A DNA stretch of 38,428 nucleotides. Origin: Bacillota bacterium (GTDB taxonomy: Bacteria > Bacillota > Negativicutes > Sporomusales > CTSoil-080). Position numbers and translations under genes: made by a program. Where the stretch lies: NCBI GenBank assembly GCA_017889635.1, contig JAGGAC010000056.1:1-38428 (forward strand). The letters are read 5' to 3'. Positions 8,727 to 17,656 of this stretch are shown here, one piece after another. The notes under the pieces are model-generated. The model was not told the origin of the DNA, made no database searches, and was given only the letters and a program-made list of their open reading frames with translations. Positions within the stretch are counted from its first letter, which is position 1. Every line of letters starts with the position of its first letter.

Positions 8727-9707
8727 TTATTTCAAAAATCTAATTGACACATCTCCGGCCATTACCTTTTCAACACCCTCTGGTGTTTGAACTAGAAGCG
8801 CGCCGTCACTATCAATATCTAATGCCAAGCCAGAAAAATGATTTCCAAAACCAAAAACATCAACTTGCTGCCCTAAAGTTACCGATTCATCCCGCCATTG
8901 ATCAAGTATTGATGAAAAACCATCGCGCAATACTTCAGTATATAAACTTTCCAATTCCCCTAGAATAGCAGCAATAAGCCCAAGCCGCGAAATTTTATCC
9001 CGGCTCGCTACCATAAGCGAAGTTGCTATTGCTGCAAGTTCTGGCGGAAATTCTTCGGCAGGAATATTTACATTGACCCCTATACCAATTACTACATAAT
9101 TAATAGCATCAATCTCCGCCGACATTTCGGTGAGAATTCCAACAAGCTTTTTCCCATCAAACAAAATATCATTAGGCCATTTAATACCGCAATTTACCTT
9201 AGTAAACTTTTTTATTGCTTTATTGACCGCCACCGCTGCCATTAGAGTACACTTAGGAGCATCTTGCAAGCGAAAGGACGGCCTTAACACTAACGAAAAC
9301 CAGATACCTTTGCCAAAGGGAGAAAACCATGTCCGCGCAAGCCGGCCTCGCCCACCATGTTGCGCCTCAGCTACAACAACTTGGCCCTCAGGACACCCCT
9401 CGGCCGCCAACTGTTTTGCTACATCATTAGTCGATATATCAACTTCAGACCGATAATAAATTTTTCGGCCAATAAACTTTGTTGAAAGCCGCGACTCAAT
9501 TTCGTTCGGGAGCAGCAAATCTGGAACCTGGCGCAAAATATATCCTAAACGTGAATGAGCTTCGATATCATAGCCGTCTTGTCTTAAAGCCCGAATATGC
9601 TTCCAAATTGCAGTTCGTGATACAGCAAGTTGCCTGGAAATTTCCTCACCTGATAAGTACTGCCCAGGCTGCTGTCGGCGCATCATATCAAGTATTTCAC
9701 TACGCAT
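8727..9707 (-). CDS. birA: Bifunctional biotin-protein ligase / biotin repressor
   Basis: Activates biotin as biotinyl-AMP, transfers it to carrier proteins and, in bifunctional members, represses biotin genes. 326 residues. The N-terminal winged helix (about 1-60, [21 protein letters not shown]) marks the regulator type. The ligase domain has [10 protein letters not shown] (118-127), the biotinyl-AMP loop, then [17 protein letters not shown] and a C-terminal SH3-like cap. It lies between panD (46 bases) and coaX (14 bases), a common Firmicute arrangement. No biotin-synthesis gene or clear BirA operator was found in the window. Confidence 0.95.
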   Translation of the reverse strand: MRSEILDMMRRQQPGQYLSGEEISRQLAVSRTAIWKHIRALRQDGYDIEAHSRLGYILRQVPDLLLPNEIESRLSTKFIGRKIYYRSEVDISTNDVAKQLAAEGCPEGQVVVAEAQHGGRGRLARTWFSPFGKGIWFSLVLRPSFRLQDAPKCTLMAAVAVNKAIKKFTKVNCGIKWPNDILFDGKKLVGILTEMSAEIDAINYVVIGIGVNVNIPAEEFPPELAAIATSLMVASRDKISRLGLIAAILGELESLYTEVLRDGFSSILDQWRDESVTLGQQVDVFGFGNHFSGLALDIDSDGALLVQTPEGVEKVMAGDVSIRFLK

Positions 9708-9753
9708 TCATAATCCCCCTAGCAAAGCCAAACAAATCACCTTATTCTAAACG

Positions 9754-10137
9754 TCAAAAAATTTCCCCATGCTGCTCAGCCCGCTTTATTTGCGCTACCC
9801 GATTATTATCATCCAAAAATACCACTGTCGGCTGAAAAGTTTTCGCTTCCCGCTCATCAATCAAGGCATAGGTAATAATAATCACCTTATCGCCAGGCTG
9901 AACTAACCGAGCGGCTGCGCCGTTAAGACAAATAACGCCTGATCCTCTAGCCCCAGGAATAACATATGTCTCAAATCTAGCACCATTATTATTATTAACT
10001 ACTTGTACTTTCTCATTGATACAGATGTCGGCAGCATCGAGAAGATCCTCATCAATGGTAATACTGCCCACATAGTTTAAACACGCTTCAGTTACTGTTG
10101 CACGATGCAGCTTCGATTTGAAGATATTGCGAAACAT
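9754..10137 (-). CDS. panD: Aspartate 1-decarboxylase (pyruvoyl enzyme)
   Basis: Makes beta-alanine from aspartate for pantothenate. 127 residues from the ATG at 10137; an upstream in-frame start overlaps the ribosome site GGGAGGG and is rejected. The proenzyme self-cleaves at Gly24-Ser25 to make the pyruvoyl cofactor, and the exact site is present in [17 protein letters not shown]. Conserved [17 protein letters not shown] follows. It begins two bases after the panC stop, so the pair is translationally close-coupled. Confidence 0.97.
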   Translation of the reverse strand: MFRNIFKSKLHRATVTEACLNYVGSITIDEDLLDAADICINEKVQVVNNNNGARFETYVIPGARGSGVICLNGAAARLVQPGDKVIIITYALIDEREAKTFQPTVVFLDDNNRVAQIKRAEQHGEIF

Positions 10138-10139
10138 GT

Positions 10140-10994
10140 TTAACCCTCCCACAGCACATTATCAATAAGTCTGGTTTTACCAATACGAACAGCCAAAGCA
10201 ATAAGGGCTGGTCGATCAACAACCACTAACTCATCAAGCGTTTCTGAATCGCTAATTGAAATATAATCAATTTTCGCCAGCGGCTGCTTATTAATTAACT
10301 CATTCATTAGTTTGATGATTTGTGCAGCGTCACGTAATCCACCGGTTAATTTTTCCCGGGCCAACATTAATGACTCATACAATACTAGCGCTGCCTGCCG
10401 CTCTTTCGCATCAAGATACACATTTCGCGACGACCTTGCCAGTCCATCAGACTCTCGAACAATAGGAACAGCAACAATTCGTAAATTCATATTTAAATCT
10501 TCTACCATCCGTTTGATAACAACAACCTGCTGGGCATCCTTCTGTCCAAAATAAGCGGCATCTGGTTCGACCAAGTTAAACAATTTACATACCACCGTTG
10601 CTACGCCCTGAAAGTGCCCTGGACGAGCCTTTCCACACAACCGCTCGCTAAGACGGCGAACTTCCACCATAGTGAGCATATTCTCCACTCCGCGCGGATA
10701 CATTTGTGCAACTTCCGGTGCAAACAGTATGTCGACTCCAGCTGTTGAAGCAAGCTTGCTATCGCGTTCAAAATCTCTGGGGTATGTGGCATAATCCTCG
10801 CTTGGTCCAAATTGCAATGGATTTACAAAAATGCTGGCCACAACAATACCATTCTCGCTCTTAGCTTGACGCATCAATGTTAAATGCCCCTCATGCAAAT
10901 AGCCCATGGTTGGCACAAAGCCAACCGATTTACCTGCCTGTTTTGCCTGACGAACAAGTGTCTTTAAATCATTCACGCGGCTGACAATCTCCAT
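10140..10994 (-). CDS. panC: Pantothenate synthetase
   Basis: ATP-dependent ligation of pantoate and beta-alanine. 284 residues from the ATG at 10994; the earlier in-frame ATG (11009) overlaps the ribosome site GGGAGGTG. The HIGH-like motif TMGYLHEGH is at 29-37, followed by [20 protein letters not shown] and KPGHF-like [14 protein letters not shown], and the KMSKS-equivalent region [13 protein letters not shown]. First gene of the panC-panD-birA-coaX unit. No panB (ketopantoate hydroxymethyltransferase) is in the window. Confidence 0.97.
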   Translation of the reverse strand: MEIVSRVNDLKTLVRQAKQAGKSVGFVPTMGYLHEGHLTLMRQAKSENGIVVASIFVNPLQFGPSEDYATYPRDFERDSKLASTAGVDILFAPEVAQMYPRGVENMLTMVEVRRLSERLCGKARPGHFQGVATVVCKLFNLVEPDAAYFGQKDAQQVVVIKRMVEDLNMNLRIVAVPIVRESDGLARSSRNVYLDAKERQAALVLYESLMLAREKLTGGLRDAAQIIKLMNELINKQPLAKIDYISISDSETLDELVVVDRPALIALAVRIGKTRLIDNVLWEG

Positions 10995-11232
10995 ATCAAC
11001 ACCTCCCATTCAACAATTCATTATTAATCACAATTGCCAGATATCTTGTCCATTTTCTTGTGATACAAGCAAAATTAAAAGCCCTCCCGTATAGACAGAA
11101 AGGCCCAATCGCAAGCAGTCCCTACCGTCTCAGTCTAATGGATCCAAGCGGTCTACAACCAACCATAATATATAATTATTAATATCGTTAGAGTACGGTT
11201 CCCTATAGATACCGCCTATCATACTTTTAGTC
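10995..11232 (-). ncRNA. Structured panC leader RNA, possible pan-motif-type element
   Basis: About 240 untranslated bases lie between the panC promoter and its ATG. A long-range stem pairs 11211-11217 with 11146-11152 (AGGCGGU with ACCGCUU in the RNA), enclosing a variable AU-rich hairpin. Downstream is a terminator-like hairpin (11077-11104). Promoter, folded element, terminator, then gene is the layout of a transcription-attenuating leader. A pan RNA motif is known upstream of pan operons in Firmicutes, but I cannot confirm the match by eye. It is not a T-box, since the AGGGUGG core is absent. Confidence 0.45.
11077..11104 (-). terminator. Attenuator-type hairpin in the panC leader
   Basis: In the minus-strand RNA GCCUUUC (11104-11098) pairs with GGAGGGC (11087-11081), 7 bp with two G-U pairs and a 10-base loop, followed by TTTTAATTTT. 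It lies between the panC promoter and the start codon, so termination here would stop panC expression. Confidence 0.5.
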
Positions 11233-11238
11233 ACGCTT

Positions 11239-11267
11239 ATCATAGCATGTTTTGAAAAACCGGGCAA
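11239..11267 (-). promoter_or_regulatory. panC promoter
   Basis: Minus-strand -35 TTGCCC (11262-11267), 17-base spacer, -10 TATGAT (11239-11244). It predicts a transcript start near 11232 and the long leader described separately. Confidence 0.65.
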
Positions 11268-11346
11268 GCAACAGATAAAAACTCACAATTTTCTAAATTA
11301 TTCCTTTTCAAATAACTGCCCATATAAGCATACTCGAAACTACAAT

Positions 11347-11380
11347 ATAAAAAAGCTTGTGAAAAAATCTCCACAAGCTT
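11347..11380 (-). terminator. Intrinsic terminator after pssA
   Basis: Arms AAGCTTGTG (11353-11361) and CACAAGCTT (11372-11380); on the minus strand the stem is followed by TTTTTTA. It starts 12 bases after the pssA stop and ends the ftsH-thioesterase-pssA transcript. Confidence 0.85.
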
Positions 11381-11392
11381 TTCTGTCACAGA

Positions 11393-11905
11393 TCATCGAA
11401 AATGAATTTTAGGTACCCTAATTGTTGAAATCATAAGCCCCGCCAGCACCAACAAAACTACAGTCAAAGTAAGCGTTTGAAACTCCTGTGTCAGATATGA
11501 ACAAACCGCTAACATTGGGCCAGCAATAGTAATTGGCAAACCAACATAATAACCTTTAACCTGAAAAACCTTGAAGCGAACTAAACGCACAACCCCGCAA
11601 AGAAGAAACACAGCAACTAAAATCCCGCCATTCCAGTTGCTATCGGCAAAATTCAATAAATATGCAATAGTAGCCGGGGCAACACCAAAAGATATCAAAT
11701 CTGAAAATATATCGAGTTGCCTGCCTACATCGTTGGCAATATTAAGACGCCTAGCAATCCGCCCGTCAACACTATCAAACAGTGCTGCCGCAAAAACAAT
11801 TGCTACTGCCATCGCCCACTGCTGCATAAATGCTAATAAAATAGCCAAAATCCCGGCTAAGAGGTTAATCACCGTTAAGATATTAGGCATCCACCTTCGC
11901 GGCAT
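11393..11905 (-). CDS. pssA: CDP-diacylglycerol--serine O-phosphatidyltransferase
   Basis: Makes phosphatidylserine, the precursor of phosphatidylethanolamine, in the membrane. 170 residues with several hydrophobic segments. The CDP-alcohol phosphotransferase signature is complete: D44, D47-G48, A51-R52, G61, D65 and D69 in DSVDGRIARRLNIANDVGRQ and the following LDIFSD. Shorter than many PssA enzymes but normal for the Firmicute type. It begins 4 bases after the thioesterase stop. No phosphatidylserine decarboxylase gene is in the window. Confidence 0.9.
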   Translation of the reverse strand: MPRRWMPNILTVINLLAGILAILLAFMQQWAMAVAIVFAAALFDSVDGRIARRLNIANDVGRQLDIFSDLISFGVAPATIAYLLNFADSNWNGGILVAVFLLCGVVRLVRFKVFQVKGYYVGLPITIAGPMLAVCSYLTQEFQTLTLTVVLLVLAGLMISTIRVPKIHFR

Positions 11906-11909
11906 GCAC

Positions 11910-12296
11910 TCACCTCTTCTTGGATTTTTCCTCCACCTTATTCAAGAATTTCATAGAACTAATAATAAACCGTTCATGTTGTCCTTGACCTACCTTCTCC
12001 GCATCATCCCAGGCTTCAACATCAAAAATCAGTCGCTTGCCGTCGATTTCGCGCAGTTTAGCAACAGCCCGAACATTCATCCCTACTGGCGTAGCTGCAA
12101 TATGATCAATTTCCAGCCTGGTTCCAACGGTTCCTTCGCCTTCTGCCAGATAACCTCTGACCGCAGCAATAGCTGCTTGTTCCATCAGTCCAACCAAGAA
12201 TGGAGTTGCAAATACCATAGCCCCGTGATTACCGAATTTTTCTGCCGTATTTTCCAATGTTACAATAGTAGTTGCCTCACCAACAACACCACACAT
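11910..12296 (-). CDS. FlK-type hotdog thioesterase
   Basis: About 128 residues. The ATG at 12296 overlaps the ftsH stop as TGATG, the usual form of translational coupling, so it is preferred to a GTG 15 bases upstream. The family is related to the fluoroacetyl-CoA thioesterase FlK; the FlK catalytic residues Thr42, Glu50 and His76 have counterparts at T31, E39 and H65, all shifted by 11. Substrate unknown: there is no sign of fluoroacetate use, and housekeeping hydrolysis of small acyl-CoAs is more likely. It lies between ftsH and pssA in one operon. Confidence 0.85.
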   Translation of the reverse strand: MCGVVGEATTIVTLENTAEKFGNHGAMVFATPFLVGLMEQAAIAAVRGYLAEGEGTVGTRLEIDHIAATPVGMNVRAVAKLREIDGKRLIFDVEAWDDAEKVGQGQHERFIISSMKFLNKVEEKSKKR

Positions 12297-14224
12297 CAAG
12301 GTCTGGGACACGCTAAATCATCCTCCCGCCGCGACAGAATCACGACCTTAGGCCCATTTCCTTCATCTAGTGTCGGACTATCGATAGATGGCGCGGCATC
12401 TGTTTTATCGTCTATTTCTTCAACCGGTTTCTCAATTTTGCCGGTTTCAAGGAGTTCAGCCAGTTCTGCTCCCTCAAGTGTTTCCCGCTCAAGCAGCGCA
12501 TTAGCAATCAAATGCAATTTTTCAATATTATTCTTTAACATTTCCATTGTCTTAGAATATGCATCATCAATAAGATGCCGAACCTCTTTATCAATCGCAG
12601 CAGCAATTTCTTCACTGTAATCGCGATCCCGGCCGATATCCCGCCCTAAAAACACTTGATCCTGCCGACGACCAAAAGTTACCGGCCCCAAAGATTCACT
12701 CATTCCAAACTCGGTAATCATCTTCCGCACTATCCCAGTAGCCCGTTCTAGATCATTCTGTGCACCAGTGCTTATTTCACCAAGCACTAGAGCCTCAGCT
12801 ACCCGTCCGCCAAGAAATGTTTTGAGCCGATCCAAAAGCTCCGACCTCGTAGCATAAGAACGATCCTCTTTCGGCAGGTACATGGTATATCCACCGGCAC
12901 CACCACGCGGAATAATCGACACTTTATGAACCGGATCAGTATGAGTAAGCAACATCCCCACCAAGGCATGACCGGCTTCATGATAAGCAGTCAGTTTTTT
13001 CTCCTTGTCGCTGATAACCTTGCTCTTGCGTTCAGGTCCGGCAATCACCCGTTCTACCGATTCTTCCATCTCAGCCATACCGATACGTTTTCTACTCCGC
13101 CTAGCAGACATCAGTGCTGCTTCATTCACCAGATTGCTAAGATCAGCACCTGTAAACCCAGGCGTGCGCCTTGCTAAGACGTCAAGACTTACATCTTTAT
13201 CCAACGGCTTGTTTTTTGTATGAACCTTAAGAATTTCCAACCGACCCTTAACATCCGGCTTATCCACCACTATCTGTCTGTCAAATCTGCCAGGCCTTAG
13301 TAGAGCCGGGTCAAGGATATCCGGGCGGTTAGTAGCTGCAACTATAATAATTCCTTCATTAACCCCAAAGCCGTCCATCTCAACTAACAGCTGATTAAGG
13401 GTTTGCTCTCGTTCATCATGTCCGCCGCCTAAACCTGCGCCCCGCTGACGCCCCACGGCATCAATCTCATCAATAAATACAATACATGGTGCATTCTTCT
13501 TCGCCTGCTCAAATAAATCCCGCACCCTTGATGCACCAACACCAACAAACATTTCAACAAAATCCGAACCACTAATACTGAAAAATGGCACACCAGCCTC
13601 ACCAGCCACTGCACGGGCAAGTAGAGTTTTACCTGTTCCAGGCGGCCCAAAAAGTAACACGCCTTTAGGAATGCGCGCCCCCAAATCGTTAAATTTCTTG
13701 GGATGCTTAAGGAATTCTACCACTTCTTCTAGTTCTTGCTTAGCTTCATCAGCTCCAGCGACATCACTAAAAGTAACCTTTATCTTATCCTCGCCATGCA
13801 ACTTTGCCCGGCTTTTGCCAAAAGACATCACCCGGTTTCCGCCACCTTGGGTTTGCTGCATAATAAAAAACCATACACCAATCAAAAGAAGCATCGGTAA
13901 TACTGAAGAAAAAATAGCGGTCCACCAGGGAGGAGTAGGCGGTTGCTTTGCAGTTATCTCAACCTTTTTCTCCCGCAATAAATTAATCAAGGTCGGATCA
14001 TTCGGAGCAACAACCTCAAATTCCGCGCCATCCTTAATCTTACCCATGATGGAGTTTTCCTGGATTGTTACTCGTTCAACTTTTTCCTCTTCCACATTCC
14101 TCACAAATTGGCTATAACTCATTTCCTGTTTGGTTGTGGTGCGGGAATTATAATACTCAATAAAAGATATTGCAATGATGATAATCAATAAATAGACGCT
14201 CACATTGCGAAAAAATTTATTCAA
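12296..14224 (-). CDS. ftsH: ATP-dependent zinc metalloprotease FtsH
   Basis: Membrane-anchored AAA+ protease that degrades misfolded membrane proteins and regulators. 642 residues: two transmembrane segments (about 8-22 and 104-122) around a short extracytoplasmic domain, Walker A GPPGTGKT (193-200), Walker [10 protein letters not shown], second region of homology [20 protein letters not shown], and zinc site HEAGH (415-419). A full-length canonical enzyme. The hpt-ftsH order is conserved in Firmicutes. It has its own promoter at 14285-14313. Confidence 0.98.
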   Translation of the reverse strand: MNKFFRNVSVYLLIIIIAISFIEYYNSRTTTKQEMSYSQFVRNVEEEKVERVTIQENSIMGKIKDGAEFEVVAPNDPTLINLLREKKVEITAKQPPTPPWWTAIFSSVLPMLLLIGVWFFIMQQTQGGGNRVMSFGKSRAKLHGEDKIKVTFSDVAGADEAKQELEEVVEFLKHPKKFNDLGARIPKGVLLFGPPGTGKTLLARAVAGEAGVPFFSISGSDFVEMFVGVGASRVRDLFEQAKKNAPCIVFIDEIDAVGRQRGAGLGGGHDEREQTLNQLLVEMDGFGVNEGIIIVAATNRPDILDPALLRPGRFDRQIVVDKPDVKGRLEILKVHTKNKPLDKDVSLDVLARRTPGFTGADLSNLVNEAALMSARRSRKRIGMAEMEESVERVIAGPERKSKVISDKEKKLTAYHEAGHALVGMLLTHTDPVHKVSIIPRGGAGGYTMYLPKEDRSYATRSELLDRLKTFLGGRVAEALVLGEISTGAQNDLERATGIVRKMITEFGMSESLGPVTFGRRQDQVFLGRDIGRDRDYSEEIAAAIDKEVRHLIDDAYSKTMEMLKNNIEKLHLIANALLERETLEGAELAELLETGKIEKPVEEIDDKTDAAPSIDSPTLDEGNGPKVVILSRREDDLACPRP

Positions 14225-14284
14225 ACAGTAAACCTCCTCTCGTGGAGCTCACACGGCCAGAACTTGTGACATCCATAGGTAGTC

Positions 14285-14313
14285 AGTATACCACAAATTA
14301 GCCGAAATGACAA
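14285..14313 (-). promoter_or_regulatory. ftsH promoter
   Basis: Minus-strand -35 TTGTCA (14308-14313), 17 bases, -10 TATACT (14285-14290), about 60 bases upstream of the ftsH start. Confidence 0.7.
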
Positions 14314-14358
14314 TCATTCCTTATTTGATCACTTTACTCTATATAATTTATGCATTTA

Positions 14359-14898
14359 TCAGTGTTTATACGCCTCCGGCCTCAAAACACCAATAAATGG
14401 TAAGTTGCGATATTTTTCTGCGTAATCCAGACCATACCCGACAACAAACTCATCTGGAATATCAAACCCATTATAAGCAACATCCACCGCTATTTTACGC
14501 CGTGAAGGCTTGTTCAGCAGTGTACATATTTTAGCGCTTGCCGGATTACGGGACATCAAATTATCCATTAAATATTTTAACGTAAGACCACTATCAATAA
14601 TATCTTCAACAATCAATAAATGCTTACCTTCTACGCTTTCATCAAGATCTTTCAAGATTCTCACTACACCACTTGAACTGCTGGCTGTACCATAACTCGA
14701 TACCGCCATAAAATCTAAAGCCACCGGCAAATCTATAGCTCTAGCAAGATCACCCATAAAAATAACAGCACCTCGGAGAACGCCAATCATCAAAATCTCT
14801 TTGCCCTTATAATCGGCAGTAATCTCTGCCCCCAGTTCCCTGACGCGTTTATCAAGTGTTTCCTTACTTAATAGTACCTCTTTAATATCCCCTGTCAA
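14359..14898 (-). CDS. hpt: Hypoxanthine phosphoribosyltransferase
   Basis: Purine salvage: converts hypoxanthine (and guanine) plus PRPP to the nucleotide. 179 residues, usual size. The PRPP-binding loop VEDIIDSGLTL is at 97-107, with LRGAVIFMGDL and FVVGYGLDYAEKYRNLPFIG conserved. The start is TTG at 14898, with GGGGAG ten bases upstream; no better in-frame ATG exists. It begins 6 bases after the tilS stop. Confidence 0.96.
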   Translation of the reverse strand: MTGDIKEVLLSKETLDKRVRELGAEITADYKGKEILMIGVLRGAVIFMGDLARAIDLPVALDFMAVSSYGTASSSSGVVRILKDLDESVEGKHLLIVEDIIDSGLTLKYLMDNLMSRNPASAKICTLLNKPSRRKIAVDVAYNGFDIPDEFVVGYGLDYAEKYRNLPFIGVLRPEAYKH

Positions 14899-14904
14899 AT
14901 GTTT

Positions 14905-16293
14905 TCAACTCCCCTGTCTTTTTATGGTAAGATACAAAAAATCCCGGGTATCATGATCAGGTATTCCTCGCTGTGCTTGTCGGCAGCCTGCTAACCAGAT
15001 TATCCCTTTGCTATCACACAAAACAGGAATGCGATCACGTTCTGCCCGAGGAACTTTAGCATCAATAAAATATTTTTTTAGTTTTTTGCTTCCAGACATA
15101 CCTGAAGGCCAAAATCGGTCACCGTCTTGCCTGGTTCTAACATATAAAGGAGGAGTTAGTTTTCGCCAGTCGAAAACTGCTCCACCCAAATTTTTTTCCG
15201 GCATTGATTTAAGCAACTCCGCAGTTATTTCAATTTCAAGCTCGGGAATATAAGTAGTACCAGGTATCATGATTTCGACCCCGGGAGGCCTAATTCCTGT
15301 CGTTTCTTTAGCCAATTTAGGCATTTCTAGAATAATTGACCAATATTCTTTACGAGCAATTAAGTTTCCAGGCAATTCCACTACCTTGCCTGTTTCACCG
15401 TTTGCTGCTAATTCTAACAAATTTTCCACATGAGAAAAGGTTATTCCTTTTAATGTTCCACGTTTTTTTTCAATCGCAGCCCGAATAATTTCTCTCGCTA
15501 ATGCTAAATGAAGTTTCATCAACTCACCGCAGTTAAGCTCAATCTTATCTTCTTCGCATCGGGCAACCATAGGCCAAGCGGCTTTTACGCTCTTCTCAAT
15601 GAAGTCCTGAGCGTCGCCAACAAGGCTAGCGGTTCTAAACAATGCATCAGTTAAATTAACGTTAAGTTTATTTTTTAATAACGGCATTAACTCAAGTCGC
15701 ACATAATTGCGAAGATAGTCGGTCTTCAAATTAGTACTGTCCAGCCGGGGATTAAGACCCTGTTCGCGGCAATAAATCTCAATCTCACTGCGGCTGATAT
15801 CCAATAGTGGCCTGATAATGCCGCCGTTATTTGGCTTTATGCCCCTAAGTCCGGTCATGCCGGTTCCCCGAAACAAATTCAGGAGCACCGTTTCAGCTTG
15901 GTCATCGCGGTGATGACCTGTGGCAATCTTTGCTCCGCCCAGCGCAGCAGCAACTTTCCGTAAATAGCTATACCTGAGTATCCGGGCTGCGTCCTCTGTT
16001 GATCGACCGCTCACATCAATGAACCTTGGAACATCAATTTTTGTTAAATAAACTGGCAGTCCTGCGGCTGCACAAAATTCTCTGACAAAAGCTTCGTCGG
16101 CATCTGATTCGCTGCCGCGAAGCATATGATTGACATGGGCTACAGCTAGCTCCACGCCATACTCGCCTGCCAGTGTATGCATAATACGAACAAGCGCCAG
16201 CGAATCCGGCCCCCCCGAACATGCCACTAACACCTTATCACCATAATTGAGGAGCTGGTATCGCTCAATCCAAGCTCTAATTTTCGTCAACAT
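14905..16293 (-). CDS. tilS: tRNA(Ile)-lysidine synthetase
   Basis: Converts C34 of tRNA(Ile2) to lysidine so that it reads AUA. 462 residues. The N-terminal PP-loop ATPase has SGGPDS (26-31) and ATGHHRDDQAETVLLNLFRGTG. The C-terminal region has the TilS substrate domain with FWPSGMSGSKKLKKYFIDAKVPR and a PVLCDSKGIIWLAG ending. The ATG at 16293 overlaps the preceding ThrE-family gene by 17 bases, suggesting coupling. The tilS-hpt-ftsH order is classical in Firmicutes. Confidence 0.96.
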   Translation of the reverse strand: MLTKIRAWIERYQLLNYGDKVLVACSGGPDSLALVRIMHTLAGEYGVELAVAHVNHMLRGSESDADEAFVREFCAAAGLPVYLTKIDVPRFIDVSGRSTEDAARILRYSYLRKVAAALGGAKIATGHHRDDQAETVLLNLFRGTGMTGLRGIKPNNGGIIRPLLDISRSEIEIYCREQGLNPRLDSTNLKTDYLRNYVRLELMPLLKNKLNVNLTDALFRTASLVGDAQDFIEKSVKAAWPMVARCEEDKIELNCGELMKLHLALAREIIRAAIEKKRGTLKGITFSHVENLLELAANGETGKVVELPGNLIARKEYWSIILEMPKLAKETTGIRPPGVEIMIPGTTYIPELEIEITAELLKSMPEKNLGGAVFDWRKLTPPLYVRTRQDGDRFWPSGMSGSKKLKKYFIDAKVPRAERDRIPVLCDSKGIIWLAGCRQAQRGIPDHDTRDFLYLTIKRQGS

Positions 16294-16741
16294 TTCCTGT
16301 CTCGTTTCTAAATTTAAAACTTGCTGCCAAACGGTAGCCGGAAATACTTATTATAATACCGAAAGCAATTGCTCCCGCCATCAGCAGCGTTTGAACCCCC
16401 ATTGACAATGCCTCGAGCTGCCAACCTTCCACCATATAACGCATGGTTGTATACGCTTCCCGTCCAGGAACCAAAGGTATAAACCCTGGAATTATAAAGA
16501 CCGTCGATGGTTTACGCAGCAGCCTAGCCAACGTTTCAGCAATAATGCCAACAGCCAAACTGCCGCAAAAACTTGCTGTAATAACATTTACACCATTTTC
16601 AATTAAACTATATAGTATCAACCACGAAATAGTTCCGTTAAGGCTACTGTAAAATACGACACTACGTGGCACACGATACAAGATACCAATAGCACCACTC
16701 AGTAGAAACGCAGCAACAATTTTTGCCGCTAACACCATCAT
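16277..16741 (-). CDS. Threonine/serine exporter family, small subunit
   Basis: 154 residues with about four or five hydrophobic segments and the conserved FIIPGFIPLVPGREAYTTMRYM. It corresponds to the second half of the ThrE exporter of actinobacteria, split into two genes as is usual in Firmicutes. It starts 7 bases after the partner gene and overlaps tilS by 17 bases. Transport of threonine or serine is inferred from the family. Confidence 0.85.
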   Translation of the reverse strand: MMVLAAKIVAAFLLSGAIGILYRVPRSVVFYSSLNGTISWLILYSLIENGVNVITASFCGSLAVGIIAETLARLLRKPSTVFIIPGFIPLVPGREAYTTMRYMVEGWQLEALSMGVQTLLMAGAIAFGIIISISGYRLAASFKFRNETGNVDEN

Positions 16742-16748
16742 TCACCCT

Positions 16749-17525
16749 TCATTTTCCAAATGATAAAGCAATAACTACCCCCATAGCCACGGCTACCGCA
16801 GTTAGGGTAGCTTCCAAACCACGAGATATACCACTTAATAAATCACCGGCAATAATATCACGAATAGCATTGGTAATAACCATTCCCGGCACCAACGGCA
16901 TTAAGCCGGCGACGATAATAACGTCCCGGTTAAGCTCAGAATAATAATTCTGCAGCAAAATACCGATAAACGCTGCAACCAGCCCACCAAGAAACTCATA
17001 AATAAATTGACCGCCATGAAAACCTGTTACAAGGCTTGCAATCCAACTGACTCCAGAAGCAGCTATAAAACCTCCAACCATTTCGCCACTCCCGCCCGAC
17101 TGGACCACCGCATAACCGCCTCCAATTACACCTGAGGCACCAATAGAAATGACAGCAGGTAAAACGGCTCGCTCTTGAGCGATATTATTAAGCAGATTTT
17201 GGGCCTCAGTAAACTCTATACGATAATCAACTAACCGGCGAGATAATTCATTAACTTTAGCAATTCGTTCGAGATCAATTGTCCGGTACTTTATTCGCCG
17301 CATTGCAGTCAACGAACGCCCTTCCATATTGGAAACCGTTAAAAACACCCCTGTTGGAATTACAAAACTATTTACAGCGCTAGCACCACAAGCCCAGGCA
17401 ATATGATCCATTGTTTCCTCGGCCCGCGAGGTTTCCGCGCCATTTATAAGCATTACCTCCCCGGCAAGGATGGCAAGATTCACCGTTTCTTCAAGGGAAA
17501 CGTGATGCACCAAGCTCACCTCCAT
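16749..17525 (-). CDS. Threonine/serine exporter family, large subunit
   Basis: 258 residues. The cytoplasmic N-terminal part (AILAGEVMLINGAETSRAEETM is the head of the family domain) is followed by five or so membrane segments and AGLMPLVPGMVITNAIRDI. This is the first half of ThrE; the second half is the next gene, and together they would form one complete transporter. It lies between spoIIE and tilS. Ribosome site GGGGAGAATAGG. Confidence 0.85.
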   Translation of the reverse strand: MEVSLVHHVSLEETVNLAILAGEVMLINGAETSRAEETMDHIAWACGASAVNSFVIPTGVFLTVSNMEGRSLTAMRRIKYRTIDLERIAKVNELSRRLVDYRIEFTEAQNLLNNIAQERAVLPAVISIGASGVIGGGYAVVQSGGSGEMVGGFIAASGVSWIASLVTGFHGGQFIYEFLGGLVAAFIGILLQNYYSELNRDVIIVAGLMPLVPGMVITNAIRDIIAGDLLSGISRGLEATLTAVAVAMGVVIALSFGK

Positions 17526-17656
17526 ACTTGCCTATTCTCCCCTATTTCGATCATTTCCTGCATTATTATACCATTAGCATAGTCTTTCCTTATATAATTT
17601 TTTTATTAGAAGCTTCAGTTTAACTTGCTATCGAACAACATCCCTATATCTGCTTC

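Noticed and set aside
11910-12296. True fluoroacetate resistance enzyme
   Set aside because: The catalytic triad is conserved, but the family is broad and the context is housekeeping; only the fold-level call is kept.
11571-12620. Long plus-strand open frame (349 codons) across pssA, the thioesterase gene and ftsH
   Set aside because: It is antisense to three clearly recognised genes, has a Ser/Thr/Ile-rich nonsense-like product and no family motif.
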